From the NCBI GenBank assembly GCA_050287605.1, contig JBNKCG010000026.1:62001-126000 (forward strand): 64,000 bases of DNA. Direction: 5' to 3'. A model generated the notes under the pieces. The model saw nothing but the letters and a program-made list of their open reading frames with translations, had not been told where the DNA came from and did no database searches. This DNA comes from QQUJ01 sp050287605 (GTDB lineage: Bacteria > Pseudomonadota > Gammaproteobacteria > QQUJ01). Shown here in pieces: positions 35,032 through 44,700 of the stretch; within the stretch, counting starts at the first letter, position 1, and each line of letters starts with the position of its first letter. Position numbers and translations under genes: made by a program.

Positions 35032-35961
35032 CTAGCTCACCAACCGCCCGGCGTTATAGTCGGCAATGGCCTGTGCGATCTCTTCGCGCGTGTTCATGAC
35101 GAACGGCCCCCACTGCACCACGGGCTCGCCGATGGGCTGACCGGCAATCAGCAGCAGCCGCGACTCCGCCCTCCGCGCGACGAAGCGCACGCCGGAGGCA
35201 TTGGCCGGATTGCTCAGAACGGCCAGCTCGCCGCGGCTCACGGCGCTGCCCTCCGTTCCCACCTGCACTTCACCCTCGAAAACGTAGACAAAGGCGTTGT
35301 GCCCTGCGGGAACGGCGTGTTCGAACTCGGCGCCGGGGGGTAACCCGATATCGACGTACAGCGGATTGGTCACGATGCCGCACACCGCGCCTTCGACCCC
35401 GTGCGAGGTGCCCGCGATCACCCTGACGTGCACACTGTCATCGCGCTCGTAAACCGGGATGCGGTCGGCAGCCAGATCCTGGTACCGCGGCGCATCCATC
35501 TTGTTTGCGGCGGGCAGATTGACCCAAAGCTGAAAACCGCGCATCAGCCCCTCCTCCTGCTCCGGCATCTCGGAGTGGATGATGCCGCGCCCCGCGGTCA
35601 TCCACTGAACGCTGCCGGGGCCCAGGTAGCCGCGATGGCCGGCGCTGTCCTGATGGCACATGGCACCGGCGAGCATATAGGTCACGGTCTCGAATCCGCG
35701 ATGCGGGTGGTCGGGGAAACCGCCGATATAGTCCTGCGGCTGATCCGAACCAAACTCATCCAGCAACAGGAAGGGATCGAGCCGCACGCCGGCGCTGCTG
35801 TCGAAGATGCGCACCAGTCGCACGCCCGCACCGTCGGAAGTTTCGCGGCCGCGGCGTTTGGATTCGACCTCGCGGGAGATCGTCGGCGGAGTATCGGCAG
35901 AGGTTGTCGCGTTCACGGGACATGCGCTTTCTTGATCGGCCTGGAATCGTGCCTCCGGCAC
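35032..35961 (-). CDS. Pirin family protein
   Basis: A bicupin of up to 309 residues. The iron-site motif is intact: FPDHPHRGFETVTYMLAG and HRGYLGPGSVQWMTAGRG, then IHSEMP, supplying the His/His/His/Glu ligands. The C-terminal cupin ends MNTREEIAQAIADYNAGRL, the usual pirin tail. Some bacterial pirins act as quercetin 2,3-dioxygenases or redox regulators. Both possible starts are GTG (35961 or 35916) with weak ribosome-binding sites; homology begins near TISREVESK, so the shorter 294-residue form is equally likely. Confidence 0.88.
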   Translation of the reverse strand: MPEARFQADQESACPVNATTSADTPPTISREVESKRRGRETSDGAGVRLVRIFDSSAGVRLDPFLLLDEFGSDQPQDYIGGFPDHPHRGFETVTYMLAGAMCHQDSAGHRGYLGPGSVQWMTAGRGIIHSEMPEQEEGLMRGFQLWVNLPAANKMDAPRYQDLAADRIPVYERDDSVHVRVIAGTSHGVEGAVCGIVTNPLYVDIGLPPGAEFEHAVPAGHNAFVYVFEGEVQVGTEGSAVSRGELAVLSNPANASGVRFVARRAESRLLLIAGQPIGEPVVQWGPFVMNTREEIAQAIADYNAGRLVS

Positions 35962-36202
35962 CGCCCTGGACGGAAACGAAACGCCCTACCTCCCTGGCAG
36001 GTCGATGCGCACGCGGCCTGGCCGGCGCGGCGCCCAGGAATGAGTATAGAAGCTATCTCAGCATCCCTGCCTGCCGACCCGACGCTCCAATCCCTTGCAT
36101 GCGTCGACGTCGGGCTCGACACCGAGCAGGCCCCTGCAGATATTGACGACTTCGATCCCATGCGCCAGTGTTAGAACCAAGCGAAGAGATCGAGGCCCGG
36201 TT

Positions 36203-36224
36203 TCATCACAGTCCGTCGTGATGA
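36203..36224. repeat. Inverted repeat upstream of the cytochrome c gene
   Basis: TCATCAC (36203-36209) and GTGATGA (36218-36224) form a perfect 7-bp dyad with an 8-bp spacer, 41 bp before the start of the cytochrome c gene. It could be an operator. The rest of the 300-bp gap between the pirin and cytochrome genes (35962-36264) shows nothing clearly functional; a 44-codon open frame at 36040 lacks a usable ribosome-binding site. Confidence 0.4.
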
Positions 36225-36264
36225 GAACACTGTGCGGATCAGCAGAGCCCCGGAGGAAAATACT

Positions 36265-36627
36265 GTGACGACAAAGCACGTGTGGTGGACGCTGACAGCG
36301 GCCATCGTTGCACTCTACGCCAGCACCCCGATGGCCGCACCACCGATGCCGGAGGTTGCCCGAAAAGCGGCCTGCACCTTGTGCCACAAGGTGGACAAGA
36401 AACTGATCGGCCCCGCATTCGCTTGGATTTCCGACAAGTACAAAAACGATCGCGCAGCGGGTAAAACCGCCATCATCAACCAGATCATCAACGGCGGCAC
36501 CGGCAAGTGGACCCGCTACACCGGCGGCGTTCTCATGCCCTCTTACGGCGAGACCACGACCCCGGCACAGCGGAACGAGCTGGCGGACTTCATTCTCGGT
36601 CTCGATCCGGTCACTCCACCGGAGTAA
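36265..36627 (+). CDS. Class I monoheme cytochrome c, periplasmic
   Basis: A 120-residue protein with a signal peptide (about 1-25, ending MAAPP), the heme motif CTLCH (37-41) and the likely distal ligand Met91 in GGVLMPSYG, followed by the C-terminal helix QRNELADFILGL. This is the c551/c552 pattern of small soluble electron carriers. GGAGG lies eight bases before the GTG at 36265, which fixes the start. It is 280 bp upstream of the octaheme gene and is a candidate electron acceptor or donor for it. Confidence 0.88.
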   Translation: MTTKHVWWTLTAAIVALYASTPMAAPPMPEVARKAACTLCHKVDKKLIGPAFAWISDKYKNDRAAGKTAIINQIINGGTGKWTRYTGGVLMPSYGETTTPAQRNELADFILGLDPVTPPE

Positions 36628-36733
36628 CGACCCATCACCCATGGGTGGGCAGCCCGCGCAAGAAAACGGGGCCAGCCGTGATCAAATTCGTGCCCCTTGA
36701 ACCAACGCATCGACACAAGCGGTGGCGCAGAAA

Positions 36734-36762
36734 TTGCCATTTATCAGAATTACAGGTAATAA
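36734..36762 (+). promoter_or_regulatory. Promoter of the octaheme cytochrome operon
   Basis: TTGCCA (36734-36739), a 17-bp spacer and TAATAA (36757-36762) lie about 145 bp upstream of the octaheme cytochrome start, in a locally AT-rich patch. No gene lies between. This is the best match in the 280-bp gap after the cytochrome c gene. Confidence 0.6.
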
Positions 36763-36908
36763 TGCGCGCACAAAAACCAAGGGTGGCATAACAGGCGGAA
36801 ACGGGGAGAGACAACGAAAGTCTCTCTGCTTTGTTCCGTTTCGGTTCATCTCCCTAGCGCTAGCTCCATGGAGCCAGCGTCGCGCGGAGATGACGGGAGT
36901 GCCGCCTG

Positions 36909-38567
36909 ATGTCCCCGATTTTCGCCCGCAACGCCTGGCGCCGGTTGGTCTTGTTGACCGGGCTTGCCTTAGTCGCCCCGCCCTCTTACGCCGCCGTTTC
37001 CGGCACGCCGGAACACGGGCCGCCGGCACACTCCTCGACCGCCAAACCCAGGAGCAACTCCACCGCCGACCATTCCCGGTTCGAGGAGTTGCAAGGCCCG
37101 TTCGCCAGCGGTCCCGAGGTCACCAAAGCGTGTCTCTCCTGCCATACCGAGGCCGGCAAGCAGGTGATGAAGGATATCCACTGGACCTGGGAGTACACCC
37201 ACCCCAAAACCGGCCAGAAGCTCGGTAAAAAACACTTGGTCAACACCTTCTGCACCAACGCGCGCGGCAACGAGGGCATGTGCGCGCAATGCCACGCGGG
37301 ATACGGCTGGAAGGACGAAAGCTACGACTTCAGCCAGCAGGAGAATATCGACTGCGTGGTCTGCCACGATCGCACCGGCAGCTATTACAAAACGCCTACC
37401 ACCAAGGGCAACGAGGCCTGCGCGGTAATGTTCGAAGGCCTGAAACCTATCGATCTGGCGCAGGTTGCCCAGCATGTGGGCGTCCCCGACCGTCAGGACT
37501 GCGGCGCCTGCCACTTCTTCGGCGGCGGCGGTGACGGCGTCAAACACGGCGATCTCGACTCGTCGCTGATCCACCCCGGCAAGCAACTCGACGTGCACAT
37601 GAGCGAATCCGGCGCCGACTTTTTATGCACCGAGTGCCATCGCACCGTCTCCCACGAGATCGCCGGCAGTCGCTACGACATGCTGGCCCGTGACGAAACA
37701 GGCACCGGCAAGCCCGGCGAGCGCCGCCACGCTGCCAGCTGCGAATCTTGCCACGGCAACGTGCCACACCCGGGCGACGAGCTGACCGGCATCAAGCTCA
37801 ACGATCACGTGGCGAAGGTGGCCTGCGAAACCTGCCACATCCCGACGTTCGCGCGCGGCGGGGTCGCCACCAAGGTCGATTGGGACTGGCGCACCGCAGG
37901 CCGTACGCGCGACGGAGCCGGCTTCTCGGAAGAGGGCTACGTGCAAGGCAACGGCGAGCATCGCCACACCTATCGATCCATCAAGGGCAGCTTCAAGTGG
38001 GATGAAAACGTGGTGCCGTACTACGCCTGGTTCGACGGCGTGATGCACTACACCACCATCGACACCCGCTTCGATCCAGCCCAGGCGCCCATCGAGGTCA
38101 ATCGCGTCAGCGGTTCGGCGGACGACGCCAACGCACGCATCTGGCCCTTCAAGCGCATGCATACCATCCAGCCCTACGACAAGGGCAACAACACCCTGGT
38201 CTACATGCACTTGTGGGGCGACGACAGCGACGCCTACTGGGGAAACTACGACTTCAACCGCGCCATCCAGCACGCCATGGCCGAGTTCAATCTGCCCTAC
38301 AGCGGCGAGTACGGATTCATCGACACCTACTCCTACTGGCCCATCAACCACATGGTGGCGCCCAAAGAGGACGCGTTGGGTTGCTCGGCGTGTCACGCCG
38401 CCGACAGCCGTCTGGCCGGTATCAGCGGGATCTACCTGCCTGGACGCGACAGTCACAATCTACTCGACAAACTGGGCCTGCTAATGGTGTCCGGATCGCT
38501 GTTCGGCGTTTTCGGACACGCCTTTTTCCGATTCTGTTGTCGCAATAACAAAGGGGGGGATGCGTAA
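36909..38567 (+). CDS. Octaheme c-type cytochrome, tetrathionate reductase (OTR) family
   Basis: A 552-residue exported protein with eight CxxCH motifs (75-79, 125-129, 149-153, 198-202, 240-244, 278-282, 306-310 and 492-496) after a signal peptide (about 1-29). The large gap between hemes 7 and 8 and the sequences DCVVCHDRTGSYYK and ACHAADSRL fit the OTR family, related to hydroxylamine oxidoreductase. A hydrophobic C-terminal helix (about 522-541) would tether it to the membrane. Purified OTR from Shewanella reduces tetrathionate and nitrite; here oxidation of a sulfur compound is equally possible. Its stop overlaps the start of the cytochrome b gene (TAATG). Confidence 0.87.
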   Translation: MSPIFARNAWRRLVLLTGLALVAPPSYAAVSGTPEHGPPAHSSTAKPRSNSTADHSRFEELQGPFASGPEVTKACLSCHTEAGKQVMKDIHWTWEYTHPKTGQKLGKKHLVNTFCTNARGNEGMCAQCHAGYGWKDESYDFSQQENIDCVVCHDRTGSYYKTPTTKGNEACAVMFEGLKPIDLAQVAQHVGVPDRQDCGACHFFGGGGDGVKHGDLDSSLIHPGKQLDVHMSESGADFLCTECHRTVSHEIAGSRYDMLARDETGTGKPGERRHAASCESCHGNVPHPGDELTGIKLNDHVAKVACETCHIPTFARGGVATKVDWDWRTAGRTRDGAGFSEEGYVQGNGEHRHTYRSIKGSFKWDENVVPYYAWFDGVMHYTTIDTRFDPAQAPIEVNRVSGSADDANARIWPFKRMHTIQPYDKGNNTLVYMHLWGDDSDAYWGNYDFNRAIQHAMAEFNLPYSGEYGFIDTYSYWPINHMVAPKEDALGCSACHAADSRLAGISGIYLPGRDSHNLLDKLGLLMVSGSLFGVFGHAFFRFCCRNNKGGDA

Positions 38568-39217
38568 TGGCGATCCGTACCGTGATGGTTTACAAGCGTT
38601 TCGAGCGCATCTGGCACTGGTGCCAGATGGCGCTGATCATGACACTGCTGTTCAGCGGTTTCGCGGTGCGCGGCATCCACTCGCTGCTGGACTTCCGCAC
38701 CGCGGTGGTCGTCCACACAGTAGCCGCGATCACCCTGATCGTCATCTGGCTGTTCGCCACCTTCTGGCTGTTCACCACCGGCGACTGGCGCCACTATCTG
38801 CCCAAGAGAGAGGGATTGATCGCCGTGGCGCGTCACTACGCATGGGGAATCTTCCGCGGCGAAGAACACCCCTACCGCAAGCTCTTCTGGCGCAAACACA
38901 ATCCGTTGCAGTCGTTGACCTACATGCTGGTGAAAGTGGTGCTGTTTCCCGCCATCTGGGTCACCGGCATCCCCTACCTACTCTACGGGCTATGGCACGA
39001 AACCACCGGCCGCGGCTGGATCGAGCCCATCGCTTTCGTCCACGTGGGCGCCGCCTACGCCATCCTCGCCTTCGTCATCGTGCACGTCTACCTGCTCACC
39101 ACCGGGCACTCGTTCGTCGATCACGTCAAACCCATGGTGACCGGTTACGACGAAGTGGATCTTACCGAAGCGGAAGAGGCCTACCTGACGGAGACACGCA
39201 TCGTGCCGATGAAATAG
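38567..39217 (+). CDS. Membrane cytochrome b partner of the octaheme cytochrome
   Basis: A 216-residue protein with four to five membrane helices (about 22-38, 45-70, 115-140 and 155-180). It has histidines placed for b-type hemes: RIWHWCQM at the start of helix 1, VVVHTVAA in helix 2 and AFVHVGAAYAILAFVIVHVY in the last. This is the cytochrome b561/thiosulfate reductase gamma pattern that exchanges electrons with the quinone pool. Translation is coupled to the octaheme gene by a one-base overlap, so the two should form a periplasm-to-quinone complex. Confidence 0.83.
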   Translation: MAIRTVMVYKRFERIWHWCQMALIMTLLFSGFAVRGIHSLLDFRTAVVVHTVAAITLIVIWLFATFWLFTTGDWRHYLPKREGLIAVARHYAWGIFRGEEHPYRKLFWRKHNPLQSLTYMLVKVVLFPAIWVTGIPYLLYGLWHETTGRGWIEPIAFVHVGAAYAILAFVIVHVYLLTTGHSFVDHVKPMVTGYDEVDLTEAEEAYLTETRIVPMK

Positions 39218-39379
39218 CGACTCCGGCACGGGCAACCTGGCGGCACACACTGGCGTTTGGCTGCCTTCGACTCGAGCCATGCGGCAGAAATTACTTGTAC
39301 GCCCATAAAAAGTGTCGATCGCGAAACCGGTGCGGTTCGATTTAACCTAGTAAACCGACGACTCAGGGGGGGTCCAACC

Positions 39380-40837
39380 ATGGCACGTATCGTCATCCTC
39401 GGCGCGGGGATTTCCGGGCACACCGTCGCCCGCTACTTGGGCAAGTGGATCGGGAAGCAGCACCAGGTCATTGTGGTCTCGCCCAAACCCACCTGGAACT
39501 GGATTCCCTCCAACATCTGGGTCGGCGTCGGGGAGATGACCGAGCAGCAGGTCACCTTCGCGCTCGAACCCGTCTACAAGAAGATCAACGTCGCCTTCCA
39601 CCAGGCCAAGGCGGTCTCCATTCATCCCGACGGCGACGCCGAACACGCCAAACCCTACGTCACGGTCGAGTACACCGGCCAGGGCAAGGAGGGTCAGACC
39701 GCCGCCGTGGAATACGACTACCTGGTCAACGCCACCGGTCCCAAACTCAATTTCGGCGCCACGCCGGGGCTGGGACCGGAGAACGGCTATTCGATGTCGG
39801 TGTGCACACCCGCGCACGCGCTGGAGGCCAACGCCCAGTTGCAGAAGAACATCGAGGCCATGAAGGCCGGCGAGCAGCGCACCTTCGTCGTCGGAACCGG
39901 CCACGGGATGTGCACCTGCCAGGGCGCGGCCTTCGAGTACATCTACAACATCGACCACGCCATCCGCGCCGCGGGGGTACGCGACCGCGCGCGCCTCATC
40001 TGGATCAGCAACGAATACGAGCTGGGCGACTTCGGCATGGGCGGCGTCCACATCACCCGCGGCGGCTACATCACCAACGGCAAGGTATTCGCCGAATCGC
40101 TGATGGTGGAGCGCGGCGTGGAATGGATCACCCGCGCCCATGTCAGCAAGGTCGAGCCGGGCAAGATCCACTACGAACAGCTCGACGGCACCCAGCACGA
40201 ACTGGAGTTCGATTTCTCCATGCTCATCCCGCCCTTTTCGGGGGTCGGCATCAAGGCCTTCGACAACGCCGGGGGCGACATCACCGATCAGCTGTTCGCG
40301 CCCAACGGGTTCATGAAGGTCGACGCCGACTACAACCCCAAGCCCTACGAGCAGTGGAGCAAAGCGGACTGGCCCAAGACCTACCAGACGCCCAAGTACA
40401 AAAACATCTTTGCCGTCGGAATCGCCTTCGCGCCGCCGCATCCCATCAGCAAGGTGATGAAGAGCCCCGGCGGAACGCAGATCAGCCCCACCCCCCCGCG
40501 CACCGGCATGCCCTCGGCCACCATCGGCAAGGCGGTGGCAAGCAGCATCCGCGACATGCTGGAAGGCAAGGCCGAACCGACCCACACCGCCTCCATGGCC
40601 GAGATGGGCGCCGCCTGCGTGGCCTCTACCGGCATGGACTTCTTCAAAGGTACCGCCGCGACCATGACGGTGTTCCCGGTGGTCCCCGACTACGAGACCT
40701 ACCCCGAGTACGGCCGCGACATGAACCTCACCTTTGGCGAGATCGGGCTGGCCGGGCACTGGATGAAGTTCATCCTGCACCACGTCTTCATCTACCAGGC
40801 GAAGCTGCGCCCAGGCTGGTCCGTCCTTCCGGACTGA
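39380..40837 (+). CDS. Sulfide:quinone oxidoreductase-like flavoprotein
   Basis: A 485-residue FAD protein of the SQR/flavocytochrome c sulfide dehydrogenase superfamily. It has the N-terminal dinucleotide fold ILGAGISGHTVARYLGKW (6-23), ATG at NATGPKLNFGA, GTGHGMCTCQGAAF (172-185) and the C-terminal FAD contact NIFAVGIAFAPP. Cysteines at 142, 178, 180 and 413 are candidates for the redox-active set; the C-terminus has aromatic, amphipathic stretches for membrane contact (HWMKFILHHVFIYQAKL). I chose the ATG at 39380, since the open frame before it lies in noncoding DNA. It is 162 bp downstream of the cytochrome b gene. Its assignment to a known SQR type is not clear. Confidence 0.82.
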   Translation: MARIVILGAGISGHTVARYLGKWIGKQHQVIVVSPKPTWNWIPSNIWVGVGEMTEQQVTFALEPVYKKINVAFHQAKAVSIHPDGDAEHAKPYVTVEYTGQGKEGQTAAVEYDYLVNATGPKLNFGATPGLGPENGYSMSVCTPAHALEANAQLQKNIEAMKAGEQRTFVVGTGHGMCTCQGAAFEYIYNIDHAIRAAGVRDRARLIWISNEYELGDFGMGGVHITRGGYITNGKVFAESLMVERGVEWITRAHVSKVEPGKIHYEQLDGTQHELEFDFSMLIPPFSGVGIKAFDNAGGDITDQLFAPNGFMKVDADYNPKPYEQWSKADWPKTYQTPKYKNIFAVGIAFAPPHPISKVMKSPGGTQISPTPPRTGMPSATIGKAVASSIRDMLEGKAEPTHTASMAEMGAACVASTGMDFFKGTAATMTVFPVVPDYETYPEYGRDMNLTFGEIGLAGHWMKFILHHVFIYQAKLRPGWSVLPD

Positions 40838-40874
40838 TCGATCGCGCACCCGCACCGCATTCGAGGAGGCACCC

Positions 40875-41045
40875 ATGGCAGACGCGACCAACAAAGAACC
40901 CTACCAACAGGCCTATTACCCGCCGGTGCCCACCGGCTTCACACGCCACATGCGCCAATCGGTGGTCTGGCAGTTCATCCGCTTTTGGATCATCAACTAC
41001 AAAATCTTCAAGCTGTTGACCAAATCCCACCGGCAAAAGGACTGA
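40875..41045 (+). CDS. 56-residue protein downstream of the SQR-like gene
   Basis: A small gene with a strong ribosome-binding site (GAGGAGG five bases before the ATG) that begins 37 bp after the SQR-like gene and is followed by an intrinsic terminator, so it is very likely expressed. The product has a polar, tyrosine- and proline-rich N-terminus (KEPYQQAYYPPVPTGFTRHM), then one amphipathic or membrane-associated segment (VVWQFIRFWIINYKIFKLL, about 30-48) and a basic end (KSHRQKD). I do not recognise a family. It may anchor or stabilise the flavoprotein at the membrane. Confidence 0.75.
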   Translation: MADATNKEPYQQAYYPPVPTGFTRHMRQSVVWQFIRFWIINYKIFKLLTKSHRQKD

Positions 41046-41061
41046 TCCAGGTCGAACGCAA

Positions 41062-41086
41062 ACGGGGCCGCAACGGCCCCGTTTTT
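41062..41086 (+). terminator. Intrinsic terminator after the SQR-like operon
   Basis: CGGGGCCG (41063-41070), loop CAA, CGGCCCCG (41074-41081), then TTTTT. It lies 17 bp after the stop of the 56-residue gene. The opposite strand has a weaker T tract and could also stop the Lrp gene. Confidence 0.92.
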
Positions 41087-41123
41087 GTTGGGTGGTGCAA
41101 CGCGAGCGTCCCCGCCGCCAGCC

Positions 41124-41600
41124 TCACACCTGCGCCACACCCCGGTCTCTGACGCTCTCCATGGAAACGTAGGTGGAGGTGGCGGCCACATGGGGCAAGC
41201 AGGAGATGCCCTCGCTCAACACCCGGCGGTACTCGCGGATATCCTGGGTGCGCACCTTTACCAGATAGTCGAACCCGCCCGCGATCATGTGGCACTCCTC
41301 CACTTCGGGGATCTCGCGCACCGCCTTGTTGAACGCCTTGAGCGCCTGCTCGCGGGTGTCGGACAGGCGCACCTCGATGAAGGCCACGTGCTCCAGACCG
41401 AGCCGGCTGGCCGACAGCTCCACACGATACCCCGTGATCACTCCCTCCGCTTCCAGACGCCGCACCCGGGCCGCGACGGGTGTCTTGGAGAGACCGACCT
41501 TCTGGCCCAGTTCAACCATCGGAATGCGCGCGTTACGCAGCAGTTCGTTGAGGATGGAACGGTCGATCCGGTCCAGCTTGGGGGGGATGGCAGCACTCAT
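41124..41600 (-). CDS. Lrp/AsnC family transcriptional regulator
   Basis: A 158-residue regulator with an N-terminal winged helix (LDRIDRSILNELLRNARIPM, then VELGQKVGLSKTPVAARVRR) and a C-terminal RAM/Lrp ligand domain (IAGGFDYLVKVRTQDIREY). It is divergent from putA with a 122-bp gap containing an Lrp-like dyad. In bacteria where PutA lacks its own DNA-binding domain, an Lrp-type protein (PutR, BkdR-like) often activates putA with proline. That role is inferred from position. Confidence 0.9.
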   Translation of the reverse strand: MSAAIPPKLDRIDRSILNELLRNARIPMVELGQKVGLSKTPVAARVRRLEAEGVITGYRVELSASRLGLEHVAFIEVRLSDTREQALKAFNKAVREIPEVEECHMIAGGFDYLVKVRTQDIREYRRVLSEGISCLPHVAATSTYVSMESVRDRGVAQV

Positions 41601-41629
41601 GATTCAATTCCTAGTTCTTCCCGAAAATT

Positions 41630-41647
41630 TAGTCTAATTTCCTACTA
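41630..41647. promoter_or_regulatory. Lrp-like operator between the Lrp gene and putA
   Basis: TAGT-N10-ACTA (TAGTCTAATTTCCTACTA) is an 18-bp dyad with an AT-rich centre, close to the Lrp consensus of the type YAG-N9-CTR. It is 30 bp before the Lrp-type gene and 76 bp before putA. A possible putA -10 (TATGAT, 41687-41692) lies downstream without a clear -35, as expected for an activated promoter. Confidence 0.5.
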
Positions 41648-41722
41648 ATCCTTCGTCTACGTCCAAAAAACACGAATCTCTTCGCCTATGATGGTCCATA
41701 CAACCAGCACAGGGCCGCAGCC

Positions 41723-44700
41723 ATGATTGACCTCGACCCCCGGTGGGACCGCAACAAACGGCGTGATGAGGCGGAACTGCTCCGCTCGCTGATCGCAACC
41801 GCCGCGCTCGACGATGCCGCCCGCGAGGCCATCGTCACCCATGCCGCCGGGCTGGTTGAACGCATCCGCCACGATGCGCGCCCCGGTCTGATGGACGTCT
41901 TCCTCGCCGAATACGGGCTCTCCACCGACGAGGGCGTCGCCCTCATGTGCCTCGCCGAGGCGCTACTCCGGGTGCCCGACGCAGCCACTATCGACGCCCT
42001 CATCGAAGACAAGATCGCTCCTTCCGACTGGGGCAAACACCTGGGCCGCTCCTCCTCGCCCCTGGTCAACGCCTCCACCTGGGGCTTGATGCTGACCGGC
42101 AAGGTGCTCGAAGAGAGCGGACCGGGCGTGGCCGGTACGTTGCGCTCAATGATCCGCCGCCTCGGCGAGCCGGTGGTGCGCACCGCGGTGGGCACCGCGA
42201 TGCGCGAGATGGGTCGCCAGTTCGTGCTCGGCGAGAACATAGGCGCAGCCATGAAACGGGCGCGTGCCAAAGAGGCCCAGGGGTTCACCTACTCCTACGA
42301 CATGCTGGGCGAGGCGGCGATGACCGCGACCGACGCCGAGCGCTACCAACAGGCCTACGCCGACGCCATTGCCGCTATCGCCGACGCCTGCACTGCGGAC
42401 GAGATCGCCGCCAATCCCGGCATCTCGGTCAAACTGTCGGCCCTGCACCCGCGCTACGAAGTGGCTAAGACTGAGCGCGTCATCAAGGAGCTGGTGCCGG
42501 TTTTGACGGCGCTCGCCCGACAGGCCGCGCGCGCCGGCATGGGCCTCAACGTCGACGCCGAGGAGGCCGACCGGCTGGGGCTCTCCCTCAAGGTCATCGA
42601 GGCGGTACTCGCCGATCCGCAACTGGCGGGTTGGGAGGGTTTCGGCGTGGTGGTACAGGCCTACGGCCGGCGCGCCGGCGAAGTGATCGACGGGCTGTAC
42701 GAGATGGCACAGCGCAACGACCGGCGCCTCATGGTGCGGCTGGTGAAGGGCGCCTATTGGGACACTGAGGTGAAACGCGCGCAGGTGGAAGGGTTGAGCG
42801 ACTTTCCCGTCTTCACGCGCAAGGCGGCGAGCGACGTCAGTTACCTCGCCCACGCCCGCACGCTGCTGGGTCTTACCGACCGCATCTATCCGCAGTTCGC
42901 CACCCACAACGCCCACACCGTGGCGGCAATCCTGCACATGGCACGCGACATCGATCACGGCGCCTACGAATTCCAGCGCCTGCACGGCATGGGCGAAGCG
43001 CTGCACGACATCGTGCACAACGAGACGCAGGCGCGCTGCCGCATCTACGCGCCGGTGGGCGCCCACCGCGACCTGCTCGCCTACCTGGTGCGGCGGCTGC
43101 TGGAAAACGGCGCCAACTCCTCGTTCGTCAACCGCATCGTCGACGAGAGCGTACCCGCGCGCGACGTCGCCGCCTGCCCATTCGCGACGCTCGCCGCCCC
43201 ACCCGGCCCCACCGAACCCACCCTGCAGACGGGCCCCCAGCTGTTCGCCCCGCAGCGCGCCAACTCGCGCGGTTTCGACCTGGCCGACGTCACCGTACTG
43301 ACGCGCATCGCAACCGAACGTCCAACGCCGACGCCCTGGCGCGTCGAGCCGATACTCGCCGGGACGGTGGAGGGAATGGCGCCCGAGACGGCCTACAACC
43401 CGGCCACCGGTGCGCCCATCGGCGAGGTGGTCTGCGCCACTGCGCGCGATATCGACACGGCCCTGTCCGCCGCACGCTGCTGGGAGGCGCCGGTGAGCGA
43501 GCGGGCCGAGATCCTGCGCCGCGCTGCCGGTCTCTACGAAGAGAACTTCGGCGAACTCTTCGCCCTGCTCGCCACCGAGGCGGGCAAAACCCTGCGCGAC
43601 GCCGTCGCGGAACTGCGCGAGGCGGTGGATTTCCTGCACTACTACGCCGCCGAGGCCGCGCACCTCGACGACCCGGCGCGCGGCCTGTTTACCTGCATCA
43701 GTCCGTGGAACTTCCCGCTCGCCATCTTCACCGGCCAGATCGCCGCGGCCCTGGCCGCCGGTAACGGCGTGCTCGCCAAACCGGCCGAAACCACGCCGGC
43801 CATCGCCGCCTGGGGTGTGCGGCTGCTGCACCAGGCCGGGGTGCCGCGCACCGCGTTGCAACTGCTGACCGGGCCTGGCCGCGTCATCGGCACCGCGCTC
43901 ACGGCCGACCAGCGCGTCAACGGCGTCGCCTTCACCGGCTCCACCGCCACCGCACGTGCCATCCAGCGCGCCATGGCCGAGCATCTCGAACCGGGCACAC
44001 CGTTCATCGCTGAAACCGGCGGACTCAACGCCATGATCGTCGACAGCACGGCGCTGCCGGAGCAGGCGGTGCGTGACATAGTCGCCTCGGCCTTCCAATC
44101 CGCCGGCCAACGCTGTTCGGCGCTGCGCTGCCTCTACGTGCAGGAGGATATCGCGCCGACCATTCGCGAGATGCTGATCGGGGCCATGGATCAATTGGCC
44201 TTGGGCGATCCCTGGGAGATCGCCACCGACGTGGGCCCGGTCATCACGGCGGCCGCCCAGGCCGAGATTGCGAACTACGTGGAGCAGGCAGCCGCCCAAG
44301 GCCGGCTGATCCACCGACTGGAGCGCCCGCACACCGGCAACTTCGTGGCACCGGCGCTGATCGCGGTGGAGGGGATTGCCGACCTGGAGCGCGAGGTGTT
44401 CGGCCCCGTGCTGCATCTGGCCACCTTCCGCGCCCGCGACATCGACCAAGTGATCGCGGCGGTGAATGCCACGGGCTACGGTCTCACCTTCGGTCTGCAC
44501 ACGCGCATCGACGACCGCGTCCAGACCATCGCCGACTCGGTGCACGCGGGCAACATCTACGCCAACCGCAACCAGATCGGCGCGGTAGTGGGCTCCCAGC
44601 CCTTCGGCGGCGAGGGGCTCTCCGGCACCGGCCCCAAGGCGGGCGGGCCACATTACCTGGCGCGTTTCACCCGCCGCACTGCCCCGCGCTACGAGGCGCA

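Noticed and set aside
36040..36174. 44-codon open frame between the pirin and cytochrome c genes
   Set aside because: AGGA directly touches the ATG, leaving no spacing for a ribosome-binding site, and the product shows no recognisable features.
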